Source: Planctomycetota bacterium
GTDB taxonomy: Bacteria > Planctomycetota > Planctomycetia > Pirellulales > Pirellulaceae
NCBI GenBank assembly: GCA_963204965.1
Contig: CAUJKA010000272.1
Location: 1-34,007, forward strand
Length of the DNA stretch: 34,007 nucleotides
Direction of reading: 5' to 3'
Shown: positions 1-7,744 of the stretch, in pieces
How positions within the stretch are numbered: the stretch's first letter is position 1
Layout: every line of letters starts with the position of its first letter
Position numbers and translations under genes: made by a program
Notes under the pieces: model-generated
The model's database searches: none
Told to the model about the DNA's origin: nothing
Seen by the model: only the letters and a program-made list of their open reading frames with translations

Positions 1-2
1 TG

Positions 3-812
3 TTACGCAAAAATAATCCCGGGTGAGCTGTTCACAATGGCTCCCAATCCTTTGGTATCAAACCCGTCCGCAACATCTTCGGCCGTAACGCCTTGAGCAA
101 CATAGCCATGTATCAAAAGCCATACGTTGGGCATCGCCGCTCGCATTTCCGCCAATTGCTGAGGATATGTCGCACCAACGACAGCTCCAACGTTGCCGTA
201 TCCCGACTGGCCCCGAGAATCGCTCGAGTGCTTCTGCACGACTTGCGAAACTCGATGGTACAAGCTCTTGCCTTCGAAGACCAAATCTTGCATGAAGCCA
301 CTGCCGGGATTCGACGTCTTCACCAAAACGAAGATGCCAGCGCCACGTTCGTTAGCTGTTTTGACGAAGGGCTCAAGAGTGTCATCGCCCAAGTATGGAT
401 TGACCGTTAGAGCGTCGCATCCCCAAGCGCTCTGAACACCCAGATATGCATCGGCATATCCTTCTGCAGTGGAGCCGATGTCACCTCGCTTCCCATCCAA
501 TAGGACATCCAAGCCTTTGGTATGGCTGTATTGAATGACCTCCTCCAAACAGTGCATCCCTTCTGGACCAAGCTGCTCGAAGAACGCAGCTTGCGGCTTA
601 ACAATCGCCGCACTATCGGCAACGGCATCTAATACGCAGCGACAATAGCATTCGGTTGCTTTGGCAACCGCCGCTCGATTTGCGATGTCGATCCCAGATC
701 GAATTGCCTCGGGCAGCGATTGCCAACGCGGATCTAACCCAACACATACCGCGGATCGTTTCGAACTAACGGCGGTTGCTAAACGATCGCCAAAATGATT
801 GCTCTGATTCAC
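3..812 (-). CDS. pyrF: Orotidine-5'-phosphate decarboxylase (OMP decarboxylase, type 2)
   Basis: Catalyses decarboxylation of OMP to UMP, the last step of de novo pyrimidine synthesis, in the cytoplasm. The 269-residue protein has the N-terminal VGLDPR motif and the catalytic segment DGKRGDIGST, with the Lys near residue 108, as in the longer type-2 PyrF family. It ends with LGAIVNSSPGIIF, matching the phosphate-binding end of the barrel. The start is a GTG preceded by a GAGAGA stretch. The stop codon TAA lies at positions 3-5, so the gene is complete although it abuts the window edge. It lies 27 bp downstream of the Gfo/Idh-type gene on the same strand; no other pyr genes are visible. The identification rests on motifs and length and is secure. 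Confidence 0.95.
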   Translation of the reverse strand: MNQSNHFGDRLATAVSSKRSAVCVGLDPRWQSLPEAIRSGIDIANRAAVAKATECYCRCVLDAVADSAAIVKPQAAFFEQLGPEGMHCLEEVIQYSHTKGLDVLLDGKRGDIGSTAEGYADAYLGVQSAWGCDALTVNPYLGDDTLEPFVKTANERGAGIFVLVKTSNPGSGFMQDLVFEGKSLYHRVSQVVQKHSSDSRGQSGYGNVGAVVGATYPQQLAEMRAAMPNVWLLIHGYVAQGVTAEDVADGFDTKGLGAIVNSSPGIIFA

Positions 813-839
813 TTCTGTCTCTCAAAACCAATTTAAAAT

Positions 840-1943
840 CTACTGGGGCAGTTCTCGAACCGCACCTGGTAAGATAGGTTGACCGCTATCCGCGCTGGCT
901 AGCGCTGCAAAGCATATCTCAAGGCTCTTAAGATTGTCAGCCGCTGAAATCGTAGAAGGTCGCTTTTCTTCAATCGCGCACAGCAATTCCCCCATCGTGC
1001 CATGAAAGCCATCGGGAAACCACTTACCACTTAGAGTCGGTCGCCATGATCCGCCCATTGTCGAAAGCTCGACCTGTTGCGACTGAATGCTCGTTCCTGT
1101 ACTAATCGCCGTACCGAGCGTTCCAGCAACGTAGCTTTGATCCATCTGCCCAAATTGAACACCCGCATCAAAGACCAACGAAGCTTGAGCATCGTCGAAA
1201 GTTAAATGAACTTGAGCTAACAAATTAGGAGCTAAGTCCTGACCTGGAACTCGCGCTGTCGAAGCAAAGACTGAAGTAGGTTGTCTTCCATTTAAGAAGT
1301 AGCGAACTACATCAAACCAGTGGATCGCATAGTCGTACAAAACCAAATGGCGAATCTTCTCGAACTCGGTCCCGCGCACCCAAGTGTGATCCCAGTGACA
1401 AGCGAGATGAACGGCAAACACTTCGCCTAATAAACCTGCTTGAATCGCAGAGTGAATGTAGCGGAAATGAGGCGCCCAACGACCGTTTTGATTGACGGCC
1501 AATTGAACTTGCATCTTCTCGGCCAATTCGACCAACACTATCCCTTGGTCTAAATTGGTCACAAACGGCTTTTGACTTAACACATGCTTACGAGCCAACA
1601 GGGCTTGTCTGACGATCTCGACGCGATCGCGAGGATGTGTGGCTATGTCAACGACTTCGATCGTTTCGTTCTTCAACAGTTCACGAAAGTCTGAATAGAC
1701 GGTTGCTTCGGGAAAGAACTGACTAGCCCGCAACTTAGCTTGATCCAATCGCACATCGCAAAGTGCTGCAACGTGAAACCCGGCATTTCGATAAGCGGTC
1801 AGATGCTCAATTGTGATACCTCCACAACCAACAAGGCCTATCGCTGGGCGATAGGCCTTTGGTGTAGAGGGCTGATATTGAATCGACGCCAGGTCTTGTA
1901 AGGACATCACGACTTGTTGGCCAACCATTGAAGTAACGACCAA
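840..1943 (-). CDS. Gfo/Idh/MocA-family NAD(P)-dependent oxidoreductase
   Basis: A predicted cytoplasmic dehydrogenase of the glucose-fructose oxidoreductase / inositol dehydrogenase family. The N-terminal Rossmann fold shows GLVGCGGI near residue 37. A QKP motif (SQKPFVTNLDQ, the family's EKP equivalent) and the C-terminal-domain segment DYAIHWFDVVRYF, which carries the probable catalytic His, follow. These enzymes oxidise or reduce sugar-type substrates; the substrate here cannot be read. The annotated start is a TTG two bases after the upstream gene's TAA, behind an AAGAAG stretch; an in-frame ATG at 1928 is an equally plausible start and costs five residues. The tight spacing to the beta-propeller gene suggests co-transcription. 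Planctomycetes carry many such oxidoreductases, so a specific role would be guesswork. Confidence 0.85.
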   Translation of the reverse strand: MVVTSMVGQQVVMSLQDLASIQYQPSTPKAYRPAIGLVGCGGITIEHLTAYRNAGFHVAALCDVRLDQAKLRASQFFPEATVYSDFRELLKNETIEVVDIATHPRDRVEIVRQALLARKHVLSQKPFVTNLDQGIVLVELAEKMQVQLAVNQNGRWAPHFRYIHSAIQAGLLGEVFAVHLACHWDHTWVRGTEFEKIRHLVLYDYAIHWFDVVRYFLNGRQPTSVFASTARVPGQDLAPNLLAQVHLTFDDAQASLVFDAGVQFGQMDQSYVAGTLGTAISTGTSIQSQQVELSTMGGSWRPTLSGKWFPDGFHGTMGELLCAIEEKRPSTISAADNLKSLEICFAALASADSGQPILPGAVRELPQ

Positions 1944-1945
1944 GT

Positions 1946-3217
1946 TTACTTCTTGATGTCGTAGCAGGAAATCAAGTCGCCGTCGCGGACGAACAACTTG
2001 CCGTTAGCTACAACTAAGTGAGCCCAGCTCGGAAAATCACGATTGCCTGGAGCCTTAAAGCTGCTGACTTCGTTAAAACCTTCAGGGCTTGCTTTTGCCA
2101 GACCAACAACTCCATCCGAGTAGTGAATGAACAACTTGCCATCAGCGGCGATCACTGAAGTTGAACCTTGGCCGCTACCACGTTCGCGCCACTTCTTTGC
2201 ACCAGTCACCAAATCGTGGCAATAGATCTGATTCGCGTCAGAGAATCCTGCGTAAAGGTCGTTGCCAATTAGGATTACTCCACCATGCTTGTTGTCTAAA
2301 TCCTTATTCAAGCCATAGACCTCTTTGACCGATACATTGCCGTCAGGGCCAGCGACTTGCTGAATTAATGCTCCGCCGGTGTTGTAGCCAGCAACGGATA
2401 AAACATAATCATCTTTGACGATGGGCGATGGAATAAACGCTGTCGGCTTCTTAATCGCATAGGTCCAAAGCAACTGACCCGACTTGGCATCAATGCCCAT
2501 CGGTCCGCCAGCAGTATTTTGCACATAGATTTTGCGACCACCGACATAGCTGATGACGACCGATGAGTGACCAGCGCCTTCATCGTTCGGTCGAGCACAA
2601 GTCCAACGTGTTTCACCGGTGGCCTTGTCCAAGGCGACAACTGTAGCTTTCGAACCGCCAGGCGTGCAAATTAGCAGCGGACCATCAATTGTGGGCGATT
2701 CACTGTAGCCCCACGAGTCCGCCTTTTTGCCTTCGAACTCTTTCGTCAGGCTCTTCTGCCAAACTACCTTACCGTCGCTGGTCGAAGAACAGACGACAAC
2801 GCCATTTCCGTCGACAACGTACACTCGGTCTCCGTCAACAGTCGGAGTTGCTCGGGCACCATTCCACGTTGGATTGCGAGGGTGACCATTCCATGCGTCG
2901 CCAATCTTGTTTTCCCAAACCAATTTGCCGGTATTGCCATCGAAGCAACTCAGGAATTGTCCATTATCGTGATCTCCTAACGTGTAGACTCGACCGGCAA
3001 CTACGGCTGGACTGGCATATCCGTTGCCAGCACCCTTTGCAGTCCAAAGTAGCTTTGGACCTTCTGACGGCCAACTATCTAGCAAACCAGACTCGGCAGA
3101 TACCGCAGTTCGGCCTACACCACGAAATGTTGGCCAATCTTCGGCCTGTGCTTGAATGGCTTGAAACGACAATATGCCAATCAGTGACATGAATAACGAC
3201 TTGCGCGATACGAGCAC
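1946..3217 (-). CDS. Exported PQQ-binding-like beta-propeller (BamB/quinoprotein-like) protein
   Basis: A 423-residue protein with a signal peptide (charged VSRK start, hydrophobic core, AQA cleavage region near residue 25) followed by DWPTFRG, a common mature start of planctomycete PQQ-like repeat proteins. The body contains repeated propeller blades of the type G-x-V/Y-x-L-D-x-x-T-G-K-x-x-W, for example at FDGNTGKLVW, LDKATGETRW and IDAKSGQLLWTY. It probably acts in the periplasm as a binding or scaffold protein, or as a PQQ-type enzyme; no PQQ dehydrogenase catalytic motif was recognised. The start is GTG at 3217, supported by AGGAG eight bases upstream; an internal ATG nine codons on would shorten the signal-peptide N-region. 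Two bases separate it from the downstream oxidoreductase gene. Confidence 0.85.
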   Translation of the reverse strand: MLVSRKSLFMSLIGILSFQAIQAQAEDWPTFRGVGRTAVSAESGLLDSWPSEGPKLLWTAKGAGNGYASPAVVAGRVYTLGDHDNGQFLSCFDGNTGKLVWENKIGDAWNGHPRNPTWNGARATPTVDGDRVYVVDGNGVVVCSSTSDGKVVWQKSLTKEFEGKKADSWGYSESPTIDGPLLICTPGGSKATVVALDKATGETRWTCARPNDEGAGHSSVVISYVGGRKIYVQNTAGGPMGIDAKSGQLLWTYAIKKPTAFIPSPIVKDDYVLSVAGYNTGGALIQQVAGPDGNVSVKEVYGLNKDLDNKHGGVILIGNDLYAGFSDANQIYCHDLVTGAKKWRERGSGQGSTSVIAADGKLFIHYSDGVVGLAKASPEGFNEVSSFKAPGNRDFPSWAHLVVANGKLFVRDGDLISCYDIKK

Positions 3218-3242
3218 TTGGATATCTCCTGAGTTGATCGAT

Positions 3243-3271
3243 TAAATGTTGTCTAAATGTAGTCTAAATGT
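3243..3271. repeat. Three direct copies of TAAATGT at an 11-bp period
   Basis: TAAATGT occurs at 3243, 3254 and 3265. The last two copies sit in the longer unit GTCTAAATGT. The array lies 26-54 bp upstream of the GTG start of the beta-propeller gene, in a 277-bp gap between that gene and purQ. One-helical-turn spacing fits a cooperative regulator site in a promoter or 5' UTR, but it could also be slippage. The rest of 3218-3494 shows nothing else recognised. Confidence 0.4.
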
Positions 3272-3494
3272 TGGTTTCAAGATTGAAGCGACGACTTCGC
3301 ATCCAACGCGAATGAAGACTCGGATCAAGCCGGTTCCGCTATTGGTGATTCGAGGCCGTGACCGCGCAGAGCGTTAACTGCACGCGATCGTCTTTATTTT
3401 CGCTTTTTCCACAACAGTCAGCTAGTAGGGGCGAAAGCGATTCGCGCGAAGTTCGGAAGAACTCATAGGCAATCTTGAGTAACTAAATCGCGGT

Positions 3495-4280
3495 CTAGCT
3501 GAAGTAGGAGACAGCATTTGAGAAGATAGCTAAGCCATCGCCGTGCTGGGGCTGCTCAGTCCGCCTTGTCCAAAAAGGATGCTGAATCGCCTCAATATGG
3601 CGCTCAGGGTGTGGCATCAACCCAAAGATGCGTCCCGTTGGATCGGAGATACCTGCAACATTCATGTCGGCTCCGTTAGGATTCACCGGGAATGGCAAGG
3701 TCGAGTCCACAACGGAACCAGCGGCTTCGCTGTAACGTAGACCTAACTGAGACTGACTGACCAACGATTGCTTGCTCTGCTGGTCGCGAATCACAAAGCG
3801 ACCTTCGGCATGCGCCATCGGCAGATACATCTGCTGAATGTCCTTTAGAAAAACGCAGTTGTTTTTGTCGGTCGCTAAATGGACCCAACGATCTTCGAAA
3901 CGCGATTGACGATTGAGTGTCAGCGTCGCGGGTGGCAGGGCTTCTTGCCCTGGGAAAAAGACTCCCAATCGCATCATGATCTGGAAACCATTGCAGATTC
4001 CCAGGATGAGCTTGTCCGAGCTTCGAAATTCTTCAATCAAGTCTCGCAAATGGGTCTGAAGTCGCTGAGCCAAAATGCGACCCGCGGCAATGTCATCACC
4101 GTAACTGAAGCCGCCTGGAAAGCAAAGTATCTGAAAGTCTCGGCCAGCTTGCGGATCTTCGGTTAATCCATTCACATGAATCGCAGTCACCTTCGCGCCA
4201 ACACGCTCGAAAGCGTATCCTGTTTCCACGTCGCAATTGGTTCCAGGAGCTCGTAGGATAAGAACGCGAGGTGTTGCCAT
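3495..4280 (-). CDS. purQ: Phosphoribosylformylglycinamidine synthase, glutaminase subunit
   Basis: Supplies ammonia from glutamine for conversion of FGAR to FGAM in purine biosynthesis, working with PurL and usually PurS. The 261-residue sequence is a class-I glutamine amidotransferase: GTNCDVETGYAF near residue 13, CFPGGFSYGDDIAAG, the nucleophile elbow LGICNGFQ with Cys96, and the C-terminal MPHPERH containing the His of the triad. It is somewhat longer than the roughly 225-230 residues of small PurQ proteins. The ATG start is at 4280. No purL or purS is adjacent, so purQ is scattered here. It follows the lipid operon by 124 bp on the same strand with no obvious terminator between, so read-through transcription is possible. 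A stand-alone subunit is favoured over a PurL fragment because the gene has a proper start. Confidence 0.93.
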   Translation of the reverse strand: MATPRVLILRAPGTNCDVETGYAFERVGAKVTAIHVNGLTEDPQAGRDFQILCFPGGFSYGDDIAAGRILAQRLQTHLRDLIEEFRSSDKLILGICNGFQIMMRLGVFFPGQEALPPATLTLNRQSRFEDRWVHLATDKNNCVFLKDIQQMYLPMAHAEGRFVIRDQQSKQSLVSQSQLGLRYSEAAGSVVDSTLPFPVNPNGADMNVAGISDPTGRIFGLMPHPERHIEAIQHPFWTRRTEQPQHGDGLAIFSNAVSYFS

Positions 4281-4404
4281 GGTGATTACTGAGTGTTTAC
4301 GGGTCCGGGATGTTGAGCTCCTAGGTTACCATTTTGCTCAAAATCGACCAGTGCCTCGCCGCAATGGCCGACGCTTGAAACGCACAAAACAGGCAGAGAA
4401 TTGG

Positions 4405-5874
4405 TTATCCGTTTAGCCAATTCAGCCAACGCGAGTGATAGAGACTGAGCAATTCGGCGCTTTGCTTTCGAGTTAGTGCGTCTCGATTCCAAGCTGCCGA
4501 AATGCACAACTGCCCCCAATTGACACACACACCAATGGACCAATTGGTGTTATCGCGTACTGGCGGAGCCCCCAGAATCGTGTCCAACCTAACATCGCCG
4601 ACCATCCGTGCGCCATCCTGCTCAGGGAAGTACCGTTGCATCCCTCGGGAGGTATCGCCAACATAGGTGAGCACTGACGTAGCCATGTTTCGACTATGTC
4701 GAATGGCCCAGCGAATCAATCTTGGATGCTTCGAAGCGCCCTGAATAGCTCCGTAGAAGTCCATGGGCAAATGGGTCTTGGAAAACGACTCGACCTCTTC
4801 ACTCACCGATGGAATGAGCTTGCCCAAGTCTTGGCAATCGCCTTGTGTTCGCCCCAAGAATGCAAAGCTAAGCCGATTTGTCGCAGGCATCCTTAAGTCG
4901 ATTCGGCTTCGCAGGTCGTAGGGCAGAAGTATCCGCAGTCGACTCTTCAGATTGCGATCACCATGCTGCTGATTCCACAAGCTGCATGTCTCGAATAACA
5001 GCGCCAAAGCTACATCACTAACCCCATGCCCATCCTTTCGCGTCTTTTCTAAGATTCGAGAAGACGTCTCGCGATCGACAATCAAATGCTCCAGCGGCTC
5101 GAAGCGATCTGCATCCGATGTAACCTCTTCTCCAAGGTTCCTTTCGCCGTTTTTCACTTTCGAAGCCAGTCGCTTCGCCGAGCCTCGGATGGGAGTGGGT
5201 AACTGAAAATGAAAGTATCGAGCGTTCTTGAGTCGTTGCCAAGTCGTTAACGGCTGAGACGGCGGACCACCAAAAGCGTCGGACAGATCGGCGCGTTGCT
5301 TCAGTAGCCCGGGCTCAATTTTGCTCCATGGATAACGAAGGCTCTGGTCTACTTTTTCTGGGGCGGTAACGTGTGCGTACATCGTCAAGGCATCGATAAC
5401 AATCCTTCGCACTCCAACGGCATCCATAGTTGCGTGATGCACTTGTAGAAGCAACCGACTGCCGCCTCGCTCTAGCGGTCGATACGAAAATCGAACACCA
5501 GACTCTTTGCGCAAATCAAAGGGGATTTCGCGACCGTTGCCTTGTAACGGAGGCGAATCAAGCTCGCGAATGATCTTGAATTGAAAGTCGCCATGATGGA
5601 CCCAACAAAGTTCATTGTCCTGCCCGCTTAGGGTACATGCGATCATTGGATGAATGCACGCAGCCGCCGTCAACGCCTGTTCCATCAAGTCGACATTCAG
5701 AGCATCCAGAAATCGCAACTCGATAAAGTAGGACAGCGAAAGCGATTCCGTTTCATCCCACAGAACGTACTTCTCAAACGCCGTCAGCGGCAGAGGAAAA
5801 AGATCCTCTGGCACTTCTGGCAGCGTTTCAAGAAGCTCGCGCGGTAGCAAGTTAAGCGAAGAAAGATCAACCAT
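4405..5874 (-). CDS. Condensation-domain / WS-DGAT-like acyltransferase, last gene of the lipid/polyketide operon
   Basis: A 489-residue, apparently stand-alone member of the CoA-dependent acyltransferase superfamily (NRPS condensation domains, wax-ester/DGAT synthases, PapA-type enzymes). The signature HHxxxDxxG is present as HHATMDAVG at residues 146-154, with His147 the expected catalytic base. The C-terminal half (roughly residues 280-480) keeps the second lobe, including NRLSFAFLG and a late GVCVNWGQLCISAAW segment. Such enzymes join an activated acyl chain to an alcohol or amine, so a role in ester or amide release of the synthase product is inferred. The ATG at 5874 is preferred because GAGG lies six bases upstream; a TTG 24 bases further out is also in frame. 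It overlaps the FabL-like gene by eight bases, implying coupled translation. Substrates are unknown. Confidence 0.75.
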   Translation of the reverse strand: MVDLSSLNLLPRELLETLPEVPEDLFPLPLTAFEKYVLWDETESLSLSYFIELRFLDALNVDLMEQALTAAACIHPMIACTLSGQDNELCWVHHGDFQFKIIRELDSPPLQGNGREIPFDLRKESGVRFSYRPLERGGSRLLLQVHHATMDAVGVRRIVIDALTMYAHVTAPEKVDQSLRYPWSKIEPGLLKQRADLSDAFGGPPSQPLTTWQRLKNARYFHFQLPTPIRGSAKRLASKVKNGERNLGEEVTSDADRFEPLEHLIVDRETSSRILEKTRKDGHGVSDVALALLFETCSLWNQQHGDRNLKSRLRILLPYDLRSRIDLRMPATNRLSFAFLGRTQGDCQDLGKLIPSVSEEVESFSKTHLPMDFYGAIQGASKHPRLIRWAIRHSRNMATSVLTYVGDTSRGMQRYFPEQDGARMVGDVRLDTILGAPPVRDNTNWSIGVCVNWGQLCISAAWNRDALTRKQSAELLSLYHSRWLNWLNG

Positions 5875-6631
5875 GCAGCGCCTCGCCACCGTCGACAACG
5901 ATGGTTTGCCCTTGAATGAGATCGCTGAGCGGACTGCATAGGAAAAGCAGCGTGTTGGCGACGGCTTCAGGCGATAGCGGCAAACCCGAGACTAAGCGAC
6001 GCCCTGCGACCTCGGCAAAAGCCTGCTGAGCTCCTGGAAAGTTCTTGGTCGAATCCGTTTCAACCAAACCCGCGAGAACGGTGTTTACGTTGATACCTTG
6101 ATTGCCCAACTCCAACGCCAAATGTCGCACCAAACTCTCGATAGCCGCCTTCGATGCACCAATTAAACCATACGCGGGCAGCGCGCGATGTGAGCCGTGA
6201 CTAGATAGAGCGATGATCTTACGACGCGGGCCCTCGTGACGCATCAATGGCAACGCCGTTTGAGCAAGCAACATCAGCGCTCGAACATTGGTATTCATCG
6301 CCGCTTCAAAGTTCGCAGGACTGGCATCCATCAGTTGTCGGAAGCCTCCCGAAGCTGCGTTGCTGATCAAGATGTCCAGCTTCCCGAACTCATTACCAAC
6401 AATCTCCAGCATGCTAGAGATGTCTTCGGGCTCGCTCATGTCGGCTTTAACGGTGATCGCTGATCTGCCCAGACGAGCGATTTCGCCGGCAACTTCGCTG
6501 GCAGCCGATTGACTCGTCACAAAATTGATGACAACGTCAGCACCCGCCTCAGCTAAACGTAAGGCTGTGGCTCTGCCAATTCCTCGAGAGCCGCCTGTAA
6601 TCAGAGCTACGCGACCAGTTAAGTCAATCAT
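5867..6631 (-). CDS. FabL-like SDR, probable trans-acting enoyl-ACP reductase
   Basis: A 254-residue classical short-chain dehydrogenase with the cofactor motif GGSRGIG near residue 12 and the segment NAASGG. The active site reads YGLIGASK, with Tyr154 and Lys161: a Y-x6-K spacing instead of the Y-x3-K of ketoreductases such as FabG. Y-x6-K is the hallmark of enoyl-ACP reductases of the FabL/FabI group, and the surrounding pattern (SNAASG, the ALELG helix, VETDSTKNFP, IQGQTIVVDGG) resembles Bacillus FabL closely. The likely reaction is NAD(P)H-dependent reduction of trans-2-enoyl chains, supplying the step missing from the adjacent synthase. The ATG at 6631 forms an ATGA overlap with the Rieske gene stop and has GAGG nine bases upstream; an ATG at 6640 has no usable spacing. 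FabL was recognised from memory of the family, not by alignment. Confidence 0.78.
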   Translation of the reverse strand: MIDLTGRVALITGGSRGIGRATALRLAEAGADVVINFVTSQSAASEVAGEIARLGRSAITVKADMSEPEDISSMLEIVGNEFGKLDILISNAASGGFRQLMDASPANFEAAMNTNVRALMLLAQTALPLMRHEGPRRKIIALSSHGSHRALPAYGLIGASKAAIESLVRHLALELGNQGINVNTVLAGLVETDSTKNFPGAQQAFAEVAGRRLVSGLPLSPEAVANTLLFLCSPLSDLIQGQTIVVDGGEALHG

Positions 6632-7740
6632 TGTGACCATCCTCGAACCATGAACTCTTGAAACCGATGAATGCGCTCCTCACAGATACCTAACACACCC
6701 ACGTGTGGACTGGCTTCCAATCCCTTTTGAATCGCCGCAAAGATGCTCATATCCTCGCGCAAAATGTGCCGTGTGATATTGGACTTAAGCCAACTCCACC
6801 AACCAGCAGGCAAACTCCGCAATCCAGACTTTTTCGGCATGCGTCCAAACTGTCGAACAACACCGTGGCTAGTACTGGCACTTGTCGGTAGCACGCACTG
6901 ACACAAGCTGATTGCATCTGTGAACGAGAACAGGAGATTGGGAAAGACGTGATGCTGCTCGTAGGTGTCTTGTCGATCGTGGCCCAGCATACGAACTAGC
7001 CCGCCTTCCATGCGCTGAAACATGCTGTCCAACCACGAGTGCGGACAGAAGGGCAGCTTGGTTCGAAACCAAGTGCGATTCTCTAACAGCCCATGCTCGC
7101 TTCGCACCGATCCGGGATCTTCGCGAAAGGTGTTGGGGTGAACGTTGGGGACGTGATACGATTCCAGCGAATTCTCAACGGGCACCTTCCAGTTCGCGGG
7201 GTAATCAGCTTGGAAACGCAAGCCTAGTGCCCAATGTTCTGAAAAACGCTGACTCAATTGTTCGTAGAACTCATCGCCCAAATACTCTCTCAGCGGCGGA
7301 GCCTTGGAATCAGGATTGACGAACACCAGTTGCCCAACGCTTTCTAAGCTGTAGGCCGGTAAGCGAAACGAATCGCGATCGATCGGAACAAAATTCTTGG
7401 GCTCGGGGATCTTTCCGGTGCGTCCATCCTCTTGATACTCCCAACCGTGGTATTGGCATTGCATCGTCGCAGTTCGCCCACAAGGCTTCGAACAGATCAG
7501 CGCATGTCGATGAGCGCACACATTCGAGAGCGCGCGCAGTTCTCCGCGAAAATTGCGAATCTGAATGGGAATACCGGCAATCTGTACTGTCAGAAAGTCG
7601 CCATCACGACTGAGCTCGGCTGTCGTTCCCACCAGGTGCCAGGAACGGCGCAACAAGTCAAGATCGCGCTGGTGCGCTGGCTCGCTCGTGTAATCGTCGG
7701 GTTGGAGCAAGTGCGGAAGTTTGGACTGACTGACATACAT
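6628..7740 (-). CDS. Rieske-type aromatic-ring-hydroxylating/choline-monooxygenase-like oxygenase, alpha subunit
   Basis: A 370-residue non-heme iron oxygenase. The N-terminal Rieske [2Fe-2S] ligands are visible as Cys75-x-His77 and Cys95-x2-His98 (within CAHRH and CQYHGW). The mononuclear iron site follows as ENSLESYHVPNVH with His196 and His201; the third, Asp, ligand lies in the C-terminal third and was not pinned down. Family members use O2 and electrons from a separate ferredoxin or reductase to hydroxylate or desaturate substrates; no reductase partner is encoded nearby. In this operon it probably oxidises the lipid or polyketide chain or its head group, which is an inference from position. 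The ATG lies four bases after the synthase stop, behind an AGGAGCGAGG stretch overlapping the synthase end. It overlaps the next gene by an ATGA. Confidence 0.88.
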   Translation of the reverse strand: MYVSQSKLPHLLQPDDYTSEPAHQRDLDLLRRSWHLVGTTAELSRDGDFLTVQIAGIPIQIRNFRGELRALSNVCAHRHALICSKPCGRTATMQCQYHGWEYQEDGRTGKIPEPKNFVPIDRDSFRLPAYSLESVGQLVFVNPDSKAPPLREYLGDEFYEQLSQRFSEHWALGLRFQADYPANWKVPVENSLESYHVPNVHPNTFREDPGSVRSEHGLLENRTWFRTKLPFCPHSWLDSMFQRMEGGLVRMLGHDRQDTYEQHHVFPNLLFSFTDAISLCQCVLPTSASTSHGVVRQFGRMPKKSGLRSLPAGWWSWLKSNITRHILREDMSIFAAIQKGLEASPHVGVLGICEERIHRFQEFMVRGWSQ

Positions 7741-7744
7741 CGGC

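Noticed and set aside
2689..3192. 167-codon plus-strand open frame
   Set aside because: It is antisense to the well-supported beta-propeller gene; the translation has no recognisable fold.
4286..4543. Open frame on the minus strand overlapping the acyltransferase C-terminus, with a protein-like tail
   Set aside because: It overlaps the acyltransferase in another frame, has no ribosome site and no recognisable domain. The acyltransferase already ends where the family normally does, so a frameshift is not needed.
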